DNA of 6,940 nucleotides from Eubacterium sp. UBA4343 (GTDB taxonomy: Bacteria > Bacillota > Clostridia > Lachnospirales > Lachnospiraceae): NCBI GenBank assembly GCA_002394235.1, contig DGTF01000075.1:24504-31443 (forward strand), given 5' to 3'. This document shows, one piece after another, positions 1 through 5,510 of the stretch (position 1 is its first letter; each line of letters begins with the position of its first letter). The notes under the pieces are model-generated. The model did not search any database and was not told the origin of the DNA. It worked only from the letters and a program-made list of their open reading frames with translations. Both the position numbers and the translations under genes were made by a program.

Positions 1-43
1 AGCGACGACAACAGGTATGAGCATGGAGCGGTATACAGCGGCA

Positions 44-874
44 TTATCCGGTAAAATCGCCCGACAATATCTTCTCAAGATATTCCTTCACCGTCGGCGT
101 ATGGTCACGGCTTGCGCCGAGAATTTCCGGCTTGGCGTTGTCTACCGCAACCGGCCATCCGACCAGCTTCATCATCTCCATGTCATTGTAGTTGTCCCCA
201 AACGCCATACATTCCTCCGGACGGATATCAAGCTTCTTCAGCAGTTTCCGGATTCCGGTTCCCTTATTCACATGAAGCGGCATGATATCGAGCCAGTCAT
301 TTCCGCCCGTAACCACCGTGGCATACCTTCCGAATCTTTCCTGCCAGAATGCTACTTCCTCATCGGTAAGGCCGTTCCTCTCGTAGATGGAAATCTTGAA
401 ATACGGTTCCTCCGTCTTCAGAATATCCGGCACCAGTGTGACATTGTTGCCGACCACATCGCGCATATGATAGTAGTAGCTCATATCCTTCGGCTGAATG
501 TAGCTTGTATTCACTCCCGACAGGAGCACCTCGGCGGACGGCGTCCCTATGATCTCGCGCATAATCTCCTGTCCAAGCGCCCGGTCCATGGTCACTCTGT
601 GCACCATCTCGCCTTCATAGAAGCTGAGGCAGCCGTTCTCGCAGAGATACGCGATCTCGCTGCGAACAGGAGCAAAGAGTCTCTGCAGATTGGCATACTG
701 TCTTCCGCTCGCCGCAAGAAAAATAATTCCTCTGTCAGTCAGCCTGTGAATCAGCTCGCAGGTATTGGGTTTCAGCCTTTGTGCGTCTCCCTGAAGCAGT
801 GTCCCGTCCAAATCACTTGCAATGAGACGGATATTCGACGGAATTCTTATCGATGGAATTCTTTTATCTGACAT
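44..874 (-). CDS. Cof-type HAD-IIB hydrolase (sugar-phosphate/nucleotide-type phosphatase)
   Basis: This is a 276-residue cytosolic phosphatase of the haloacid dehalogenase superfamily. Motif I is DLDGTLL, with nucleophile D21 and acid/base D23. Motif II is the serine of AASGRQ (S56). Motif III is K204 in HVNKGTG. Motif IV is GDNYND (226-231). The large segment between motifs II and III is the C2 cap typical of Cof/YbjI/YidA-type proteins, and the length fits that family. Known members dephosphorylate sugar phosphates, flavin or PLP-type phosphates, so the substrate cannot be read from sequence. The frame stays open to an ATG at 961, but I place the start at 874: GGGGAAAGGAAA lies just upstream, the motif I spacing is normal from there, and the extra 29 residues would lie inside the preceding gene. 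The start overlaps the end of that gene by 11 bases, suggesting translational coupling. The stop is TAA in a TAATG context. Confidence 0.92.
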   Translation of the reverse strand: MSDKRIPSIRIPSNIRLIASDLDGTLLQGDAQRLKPNTCELIHRLTDRGIIFLAASGRQYANLQRLFAPVRSEIAYLCENGCLSFYEGEMVHRVTMDRALGQEIMREIIGTPSAEVLLSGVNTSYIQPKDMSYYYHMRDVVGNNVTLVPDILKTEEPYFKISIYERNGLTDEEVAFWQERFGRYATVVTGGNDWLDIMPLHVNKGTGIRKLLKKLDIRPEECMAFGDNYNDMEMMKLVGWPVAVDNAKPEILGASRDHTPTVKEYLEKILSGDFTG

Positions 875-1550
875 TTTCCTTTCCCCTCGAATTGAAACGA
901 TCCACAAGATCAACGATCTCCAGAGGATCATCGACAATATCGTCTGCCCGATATTCCTCAAGCTCTGTTCTCGGACGGAACCCCCAGGTCACCCCGACGG
1001 TAAAAAGGCCGGCATTATGGCCCGTGAGCATGTCGGTATTGGTGTCACCAAAGTACAGTGCCTCATTCTTATCCACCCCGAACTCCCTGAGGATCTCATA
1101 GACGCCCTGCGGATTCGGTTTGATCGGCACAGTGTCGGTCTGTCCCTGAATATGGTCGAAGGTGTCCGGTCCGAAGATCGCCGTCACCACATCGATCGCT
1201 CCCTGATGCATCTTGTTGGAAAATACTGCAAGACGGATCTTCCGTTTCTTCAGCTCTTTCAGCATCTCCACAATGTGCGGGTAAGGTTTCACATGATACA
1301 GTGAATTCTCGACAAACCATTTCCGGCACAGCGGTCTTCCCTCCTCATAATATTTCAGTTCCGGGTCACCTGCATCCTTCAATGCCCTTTTTAACGCATT
1401 GTCAAGGCCGTCACCCGCATAATAATTGTAATTCTCCACCGGCATCGCAGGAAGCCCAAAATGCTCCAGTGTCATATTGACCGGACGCGCAATGGACTCC
1501 TGCGTCTTTGTAAGCGTGCCGTCAAGATCAAAAATACATGCCTTTATCAT
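864..1550 (-). CDS. HAD-IA hydrolase, phosphoglycolate phosphatase-like
   Basis: This 228-residue HAD-superfamily phosphatase is of the Gph/PGP type. Motif I is FDLDGTLT near the N-terminus (D8 and D10). A helical C1 cap follows at about residues 15-85. Motif II is SNK (111-113), the catalytic lysine is K144 in IKPNP, and motif IV is GDTNTD (168-173). Length and motif order match phosphoglycolate phosphatases and related phosphatases, which remove phosphate from 2-phosphoglycolate or similar small phosphoesters in the cytosol. Exact specificity is inference. The start has AAAGGAAG about ten bases upstream on the minus strand. It is the first gene of an apparent two-gene unit with the Cof-type phosphatase, whose ATG lies inside the last codons of this gene. 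A candidate promoter lies about 140 bases upstream, beyond the glnS terminator. Confidence 0.92.
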   Translation of the reverse strand: MIKACIFDLDGTLTKTQESIARPVNMTLEHFGLPAMPVENYNYYAGDGLDNALKRALKDAGDPELKYYEEGRPLCRKWFVENSLYHVKPYPHIVEMLKELKKRKIRLAVFSNKMHQGAIDVVTAIFGPDTFDHIQGQTDTVPIKPNPQGVYEILREFGVDKNEALYFGDTNTDMLTGHNAGLFTVGVTWGFRPRTELEEYRADDIVDDPLEIVDLVDRFNSRGKENVR

Positions 1551-1760
1551 TTCCTGCTCTTCCTTTCTCTCTTCCGGAAATCCCCGGTGTACAACGGTCT
1601 CCGTGAGATTCCGCTTTCCCCCGGTTCTTCTTTCGCGCGACTGATCCGGACAACTTCAGCCCGTCTTTCTATCAGGATAACACAATCGAAGATATACTTC
1701 TTCATTATTTCTCTGTCATTAAGGACATTTATTGCAGAACGGCATTTTCGGAATAAGAGC
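1551..1760. other. Intergenic leader region of the HAD phosphatase unit
   Basis: Between the glnS terminator and the HAD-IA start I see only the candidate promoter and an ordinary pyrimidine-rich (plus strand) leader. The plus-strand frames crossing here have no ribosome binding site and no recognisable product. Confidence 0.5.
1691..1719 (-). promoter_or_regulatory. Candidate sigma-A promoter for the two HAD phosphatase genes
   Basis: On the minus strand ATGACA (1714-1719, five of six -35 consensus bases) is followed after 17 bases by TATATC (1691-1696, four of six -10 bases). It sits directly after the glnS terminator and gives a leader of roughly 130 bases before the HAD-IA start at 1550. 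The position and spacing make sense, but the -10 box is imperfect. Confidence 0.45.
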
Positions 1761-1762
1761 AG

Positions 1763-1808
1763 AAAAAAGCTGCCGCACCTGCAGGAAGCAGGGATACAGC
1801 AGCCTTTT
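1763..1808 (-). terminator. Intrinsic terminator of glnS
   Basis: On the minus strand AAAAGGCTGCT (1798-1808) pairs with GGCAGCTTTTT to give an 11-bp stem with two G-T wobbles, ending in a six-T run at 1763-1768. The intervening loop holds a smaller nested hairpin, CCTGC-TTCCT-GCAGG. It lies about 150 bases after the glnS stop and separates glnS from the HAD phosphatase pair. Confidence 0.85.
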
Positions 1809-1830
1809 CATTATTCATGTCAGAGTCAAT

Positions 1831-1975
1831 CTGCTCCGGCCTTCTTATATCCTTGGAAGTTTCTCCGAACCTCTTGTGCCTTCCGGAGTTTCTCCGAACC
1901 TCTTACGTCTTCTGAAGTTTCTCCGATTCTCTTATGCCTTCTGAAGTTTCTCCGATTCTCTTATGCCTTCGGAAG
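1831..1975 (-). repeat. 29-bp tandem repeat, five units, overlapping the 3' end of glnS
   Basis: Five units recur at an exact 29-base period: 1947-1975, 1918-1946, 1889-1917, 1860-1888 and a decayed unit at 1831-1859. On the minus strand the unit begins CTTCMGAAGGCATAAGAG and continues RWTCGGAGAAA. The first unit contains the last codons and the TAA stop of glnS (1961-1963). The two units nearest the gene differ at one base, and divergence grows with distance; the last unit matches the first at about 20 of 29 positions by eye. Unit junctions carry GGAG-AAA-CTYC, which can form small stem-loops in the glnS 3' untranslated RNA, best between the units at 1860-1888 and 1889-1917 (CGGAG-AAA-CTCCG). 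Confidence 0.93.
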
Positions 1976-3664
1976 CTTGAAGGAACTCTTCAGCGATACG
2001 ATTCTGCCGAACACCGGTTTGCCAGGCTTCGACAGCTTCGCGTCAGCACAGAAGAAACCGTTTCTCACAAACTGGAAGCTCTCATAGGGCTTTGCCTCTG
2101 CCAGAGCGGGTTCGACCACTCCCTGGAGAACCTCAAGAGAATCCGGATTGATATTCATCGTGCCGTCCTCATTGTACACGCCCTTTTCCTCATCGATCAG
2201 ATTCTCATAGAGACGCATCTCCACCGGCTTTGCATCCGCCGCATTCACCCAATGGATCGTTCCCTTCACCTTGCGGCCGTCCGGGCTGTTGCCGCCGCGG
2301 CTCGCCGGATCGTAGGTACAGTGGATCTCGGTGATTTTCCCATCTTCATCCTTGCGGAAATCAACGCATTTTACAAAGTAAGCCTGCATCAGGCGCACTT
2401 CATTGCCCGGGAACATCCGGAAATATTTCTTTGGCGGGTTCTCCATAAAGTCATTCCGCTCGATATACAGTTCACGGGAAAAAGTGACGGTGCGGTTCCC
2501 CAACGCCTCATTTTCCGGGTTGTTTGGAACCGTAAACTCCTCTGTCTGTCCCTCCGGGTAATTGTCAATAATCAGCTTTACCGGATCCAGGATCGCATAC
2601 ATTCTGGGAACTCTGGTCTTCAAATCATCCCGGATGCAGTACTCCAGCATCGCGTAGTCTGTGGAGCTGTTGGCCTTCGAAATTCCTCCAAGGCTGATAA
2701 ACTTCTGTATCGATTCCGGCGTATATCCTCTTCTGCGGAGCGCGGCAATCGTGACGAGACGCGGATCATCCCAGCCGTCAACGGTTCCGTTCTCCACCAG
2801 TTTCTTGATATATCTCTTACCGGTGACTACATTGGTCAGATAGAGCTTTGCAAACTCAATCTGCCTCGGCGGGTGCGCAAAACCCACGTTCTCCACCACC
2901 CAGTTGTACAATGGCCGGTGGTCCTCAAACTCCAGCGTACAGAGAGAATGGGTAATGCCCTCGAAGGCATCCTCCAGCGGATGGGCAAAATCATACATCG
3001 GATAAATGCACCATTTGTCTCCCGTATTCTGGTGATGCAGATGAGCGATCCGGTAGATAATCGGGTCTCTCATGTTGATGTTCGCCGCTTTCATATCGAT
3101 TCGCGCCCGGAGAACCTTTGATCCATCCTCGAACTCGCCGTTTTTCATCCGCTCAAACAGATCGAGATTCTCTTCTACGCTTCTGTTCCGATTCGGATCA
3201 TCCCTTCCCGGCTCCGTCAATGTTCCACGGTACTCACGGATCTCATCTGCGGACAGATCACTGACATAAGCCTTTCCGTCGCGGATCAGCTTAAGCGCAG
3301 CTTCATACATTTTGTCAAAATAGTCTGATGCAAAGAACGGACCGTTGAACTTCGCACCGAGCCACTCCACGTCACGCTTGATTGCCTCTACAAATTCTCC
3401 CTTTTCCTTTGTGGGATTTGTGTCATCAAAACGGAGATTGAACTGACCATTATATTCCTTCGCGATGCCATAATTCAAAAGGATCGACTTTGCGTGGCCG
3501 ATGTGAAGGTACCCGTTCGGCTCCGGCGGAAAACGTGTCATAACCGTGTCATATCGGCCTTCCTTCAGATCTTTATCGATTTCCTGCTCGATAAAGTTCC
3601 GGGAAACGACTTCTCTTTCTGCCTCACCCGACCCCTGTTCTTTAGAAGTTTCTTCGATCGCCAT
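1961..3664 (-). CDS. glnS: Glutaminyl-tRNA synthetase
   Basis: This class I synthetase of 567 residues charges tRNA-Gln with glutamine using ATP in the cytosol. The length is close to E. coli GlnRS (554). [16 protein letters not shown] (45-60) contains the HIGH signature (54-57). Further GlnRS hallmarks are VLRARIDM (184-191), [16 protein letters not shown] at about 221-236, [12 protein letters not shown] (244-255) and GWDDPRL (297-303). The C-terminal beta-barrel anticodon-binding region follows, with [12 protein letters not shown] at about 395-406 and a conserved HWV (471-473). The usual VMSKRK of the KMSKS loop reads VTGKRY (280-285), keeping only the central KR. The start is supported by a strong AGGAGG upstream. 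No T-box leader (AGGGTGGNACCGCG type) is visible in the leader. The stop lies inside a 29-bp tandem repeat, and a terminator follows. Confidence 0.98.
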   Translation of the reverse strand: MAIEETSKEQGSGEAEREVVSRNFIEQEIDKDLKEGRYDTVMTRFPPEPNGYLHIGHAKSILLNYGIAKEYNGQFNLRFDDTNPTKEKGEFVEAIKRDVEWLGAKFNGPFFASDYFDKMYEAALKLIRDGKAYVSDLSADEIREYRGTLTEPGRDDPNRNRSVEENLDLFERMKNGEFEDGSKVLRARIDMKAANINMRDPIIYRIAHLHHQNTGDKWCIYPMYDFAHPLEDAFEGITHSLCTLEFEDHRPLYNWVVENVGFAHPPRQIEFAKLYLTNVVTGKRYIKKLVENGTVDGWDDPRLVTIAALRRRGYTPESIQKFISLGGISKANSSTDYAMLEYCIRDDLKTRVPRMYAILDPVKLIIDNYPEGQTEEFTVPNNPENEALGNRTVTFSRELYIERNDFMENPPKKYFRMFPGNEVRLMQAYFVKCVDFRKDEDGKITEIHCTYDPASRGGNSPDGRKVKGTIHWVNAADAKPVEMRLYENLIDEEKGVYNEDGTMNINPDSLEVLQGVVEPALAEAKPYESFQFVRNGFFCADAKLSKPGKPVFGRIVSLKSSFKLPKA

Positions 3665-3753
3665 TGTGTCAGTTCCTCCTCGATTCCTGTATCATTTATC
3701 CGCCGGGACGTACACCGTTTCGGCAGATATCTAAAGTCTTTCACTGAGATAAC

Positions 3754-3781
3754 ATCATATCATAACTTTTTCATTTTTCAA
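3754..3781 (-). promoter_or_regulatory. Candidate sigma-A promoter for glnS
   Basis: On the minus strand TTGAAA (3776-3781) is followed after 16 bases by TATGAT (3754-3759), each matching about five of six consensus bases. It implies a leader of about 80 bases before the glnS start, ending in the AGGAGG site. Confidence 0.6.
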
Positions 3782-3867
3782 AGCATAACCTTGCCCCGCG
3801 GCTGCCTTCACCTGCCTTTTATACAACCCGTCATCCTGCACGATATCTTCCTTCGCAAAGACTTGCG

Positions 3868-3950
3868 CTTGCATGCAAAGGCTTAAACTTGCATCGCAAG
3901 GACCCGGGCTTGTGCCACAGTGACTTAAGTTTGCGTCAAAATTTGAATTT
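3868..3950. repeat. Degenerate repeat with about 21-bp period
   Basis: The motif CTTGCAT or its variants (CTTGCATG, CTTGCATC, CTTGTGCC, TTTGCGTC) recurs at 3868, 3888, 3909 and 3930, that is every 20-21 bases. Parts are self-complementary: TTGCATGCAA (3869-3878) is a perfect 10-bp palindrome and CTTGC-ATC-GCAAG (3888-3900) is a small hairpin. The repeat lies between the divergent glnS and tRNA promoters. Divergence between units is high. Confidence 0.5.
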
Positions 3951-3951
3951 T

Positions 3952-3980
3952 CTGACAAATTTTCATTGCATTTTTATGGA
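3952..3980 (+). promoter_or_regulatory. Possible promoter for the tRNA gene
   Basis: CTGACA (3952-3957) is followed after 17 bases by TATGGA (3975-3980), which would start transcription about 18 bases before the tRNA. An alternative is TTGCAT (3966-3971) with GATAAC (3987-3992) at 15-bp spacing. Neither -10 box is strong, so the exact promoter is uncertain. Confidence 0.3.
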
Positions 3981-4004
3981 AAAAGTGATAACCTGAGAAC
4001 TGAT

Positions 4005-4078
4005 GGGAGCATAGCTCAGCCGGGATGAGCGTTCGCCTCACACGCGAAAGGTCACGAGTTCGATCCTCGTTGCCCCCA
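4005..4078 (+). tRNA. tRNA-Val, anticodon CAC
   Basis: The sequence folds into a full cloverleaf. The acceptor strands are GGGAGCA (4005-4011) and TGCCCCC (4071-4077), with discriminator A at 4078. The D stem is GCTC/GAGC with loop AGCCGGGAT. The anticodon stem is TTCGC/GCGAA with loop CTCACAC, and the anticodon CAC lies at 4039-4041. The variable loop is AGGTC and the T arm is ACGAG-TTCGATC-CTCGT. CAC reads the valine codon GUG. CCA is not encoded and must be added after transcription. Two oddities are an A-C mismatch at position 4:69 of the acceptor stem and a nine-base D loop ending in T where A21 is nearly universal. A strong terminator follows at once, so this is a single-tRNA transcript. 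Confidence 0.93.
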
Positions 4079-4086
4079 CTATTCGG

Positions 4087-4120
4087 CGCGTATCCGAGTT
4101 ATCGGATACGCGTCTTTTGT
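4087..4120 (+). terminator. Intrinsic terminator of the tRNA-Val transcript
   Basis: CGCGTATCCGA (4087-4097) and TCGGATACGCG (4102-4112) form a perfect 11-bp stem around the loop GTTA. TCTTTTGT follows. It begins nine bases after the tRNA discriminator base. Confidence 0.88.
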
Positions 4121-4164
4121 CGCAGCGGGGTCTGCCTGTTTTTTTATTCCTAGCTGCAAGGCAC

Positions 4165-4308
4165 CACCTTCATAGCCTAATTTCACATCCATAGCATACT
4201 TTCACAACTACAGCATAATTTCACGTCCATAGCAGAGCTCCCCATCCACAGCATAATTACACATTTACAGCAGAGTTTCGCATCCACAGCATAATTTCAC
4301 ATCCATAG
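4165..4308. repeat. 19-bp tandem repeat array, seven units plus a partial
   Basis: Seven consecutive 19-base units start at 4176, 4195, 4214, 4233, 4252, 4271 and 4290, and a decayed partial unit precedes them, ending at 4175. The consensus is cataatttcacatccatag. Units at 4214, 4252 and 4290 begin CATAAT, while those at 4233 and 4271 begin CAGAG, giving a 38-bp higher-order pattern over the last five units. Nineteen is not a multiple of three and no frame gives a plausible protein. The array lies between the tRNA terminator and the DedA-gene terminator. Two units contain ATCCACA, part of a DnaA-box-like sequence. Confidence 0.93.
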
Positions 4309-4370
4309 CTGAGCGGAACGGTGCATGCGTGAATGGCTGCTGATCTCCGGGAAAACCGTCTCATCCCATG

Positions 4371-4405
4371 AAAAAAGCCTGTCTCCGCATACACAGAAAC
4401 AGACT
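4371..4405 (-). terminator. Intrinsic terminator of the DedA-family gene
   Basis: On the minus strand AGTCTGTTTC (4396-4405) pairs with GAGACAGGCT (4376-4385) in a 10-bp stem with two G-T wobbles and a 10-base loop, followed by a run of Ts at 4371-4376. It lies about 115 bases past the stop codon at 4521. Confidence 0.82.
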
Positions 4406-4520
4406 CACAGAATTTACCTGTAACAGAAAAAAATTCCAATAACATACAAAGAAAAAGATATATCCACCCGCGCCTGGAAAAGATAGTGCCATACAGCATC
4501 ACATCATACGCTACAGACTT

Positions 4521-5327
4521 TCAGACAGTAGTGTTCTCCTTCTCTTTGTCTGTCCTGGCATGCTTTGACAGGCCGATTTTCGAATCCGGCTCATCCTCTT
4601 CCGATTCGTCTCCACCGGGGATCAGTGACATCAGCCACTTCCTCTTCAGGGTGACAAAAATCAGAACAGAGATCTGGAATCCCAACGCAAGCACCATGAA
4701 CAGATACTGCCCGTGCTTGATGAACCCGCCCGCGAGACAGTTGAAGAAAATCTGAATCCAGCTTGTAACAGCAATCGCAATAAAATAATGAAGCGTCGTG
4801 ATCGAGGATCCTGCCGCAATATACGGAATAATTCCATTCGGAAGAATAGGGAGCAGGTTTACAAAAGCAACCACAAATTCCGGCTTGGTCGTCTTCAGTT
4901 TTTCCTTGATCCAGCTGTTCTTGTTCTTCTTCACCGGAGCGAATCCTGCAATCTGATTGCCCATCCTTCTCGCAAAAAAGAACACCAGAAGGTTTCCCAG
5001 TAAAAAGCCGAAGTAGCACATCAAGAAAGAATGGAACCAGCCATAGATTACACCGGATGCAATCTGAATTGCAAATCCCGGAAAGACTATACTGACAACC
5101 TGAAGCGCAGCCAGCACGATGATCGACAGCGGGCCCTTCCAGGAAGCTTCCCTATTGATAAACAATTCAATTTCCTTCTCGTCGCCGCCGCGCAGCAACT
5201 TCAGATACTGCGGGATCATGTCGCCGAATGCGAACCAGATCAGCAGCGCAGCGACAGCAAGTACGCCGATATAAGCGAACAGCTTCCAGTGTTTTCTCCA
5301 GAAGCTGCTGAAATCCTTCTTTTCCAT
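4521..5327 (-). CDS. DedA/TVP38-TMEM64 family (VTT domain) membrane protein
   Basis: This 268-residue integral membrane protein belongs to the DedA/VTT superfamily. Hydrophobic segments fall at about residues 16-36, 66-90, 93-118, 150-172, 178-200 and 207-227. The re-entrant-type signatures are visible: FPGFAIQIASGVIYG (82-96) with the following FGFLLGN, and LLPILPNGIIPYIAAG (158-173). Characterised family members flip or scramble phospholipids or undecaprenyl phosphate; which applies here cannot be told. The N-terminus is basic and cytosolic-looking. The C-terminus is a highly charged hydrophilic tail (about 236-268) rich in E, D and K. I place the start at 5327, where TTTGGAG lies about ten bases upstream. 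The frame continues to an ATG at 5444, but that ATG sits at the predicted transcription start and has no ribosome binding site. The gene has its own strong promoter and terminator, so it is probably monocistronic. Confidence 0.9.
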   Translation of the reverse strand: MEKKDFSSFWRKHWKLFAYIGVLAVAALLIWFAFGDMIPQYLKLLRGGDEKEIELFINREASWKGPLSIIVLAALQVVSIVFPGFAIQIASGVIYGWFHSFLMCYFGFLLGNLLVFFFARRMGNQIAGFAPVKKNKNSWIKEKLKTTKPEFVVAFVNLLPILPNGIIPYIAAGSSITTLHYFIAIAVTSWIQIFFNCLAGGFIKHGQYLFMVLALGFQISVLIFVTLKRKWLMSLIPGGDESEEDEPDSKIGLSKHARTDKEKENTTV

Positions 5328-5447
5328 ATATTCTCCAAATTCTGATTTGTATACCGCTTCTGCAGCAAAACAGGCTGAATCGGAAGTTCGGATACTTCCC
5401 CGCCGGAAAAACAGCATTATCTGCACATCCGGCCAGACAACCATTAG

Positions 5448-5476
5448 ATTATATAAGAAAAGATGTCTCCTGTCAA
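5448..5476 (-). promoter_or_regulatory. Perfect-consensus sigma-A promoter of the DedA-family gene
   Basis: On the minus strand TTGACA (5471-5476) and TATAAT (5448-5453) are both exact consensus and are separated by the ideal 17 bases. Transcription would begin near 5441, giving a leader of about 113 bases. That leader includes a small hairpin, GGAAGT and ACTTCC around six bases at 5382-5399. Confidence 0.9.
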
Positions 5477-5490
5477 ATTCAACATGCCAT

Positions 5491-5509
5491 GCAGGTTATG
5501 TCGACCTGC
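5491..5509 (-). other. Hairpin just after the HypF-like gene
   Basis: GCAGGT and ACCTGC (six perfect pairs, seven-base loop) lie immediately after the stop at 5511. No T run follows on the minus strand, so it is at best a weak terminator or an RNA-end stabiliser. Read-through into the DedA-family gene is possible. Confidence 0.4.
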
Positions 5510-5510
5510 C

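Larger units (their letters stand above)
3665..4004. other. Divergent intergenic region between glnS and the tRNA
   Basis: This stretch holds the glnS leader and promoter, the degenerate 21-bp repeat and the tRNA upstream region. A minus-strand frame starting TTG at 3958 (67 codons) has no ribosome binding site and runs into the glnS promoter, so I do not call it a gene. Confidence 0.6.
4121..4520. other. Intergenic region between the tRNA and the DedA-family gene
   Basis: Apart from the 19-bp repeat array and the terminator at 4371-4405, I see nothing in this stretch. A minus-strand frame from about 4502 (81 codons) has no ribosome binding site, overlaps both the terminator and the repeats, and resembles no protein I know. 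Confidence 0.6.

Noticed and set aside
1..44. Possible start of another minus-strand gene (ATG at 44 in a TAATG context, or ATG at 24 beginning MLIPVVVA).
   Set aside because: Only 8-14 codons are inside the window, neither ATG has a clear ribosome binding site, and no family can be recognised.
1934..3121. Long (395-codon) plus-strand frame opposite glnS.
   Set aside because: It is antisense to a well-supported synthetase, lacks start signals and has an arginine- and histidine-rich shadow composition.
3665..3760. T-box riboswitch upstream of glnS.
   Set aside because: The leader is only about 80 bases and lacks the conserved T-box sequence and an antiterminator/terminator pair.
3755..3958. 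67-codon minus-strand frame upstream of glnS with heptad-like cysteine repeats.
   Set aside because: It needs a TTG start without a Shine-Dalgarno sequence and ends inside the glnS promoter; the pattern is explained by the 21-bp DNA repeat.
4055..4078. Integration (att) site at the tRNA 3' end.
   Set aside because: I found no second copy of the tRNA 3' end in the window and no integrase gene.
4165..4308. CRISPR array.
   Set aside because: The 19-bp units are directly contiguous with no spacers, and no cas genes are present.
4257..4502. 81-codon minus-strand frame after the DedA-family gene.
   Set aside because: No ribosome binding site, crosses the terminator at 4371-4405 and the 19-bp repeats, and has no recognisable homology.
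5491..5509. Hairpin after the HypF-like gene as an intrinsic terminator.
   Set aside because: The six-base-pair stem is not followed by a T run, so I list it only as a hairpin.
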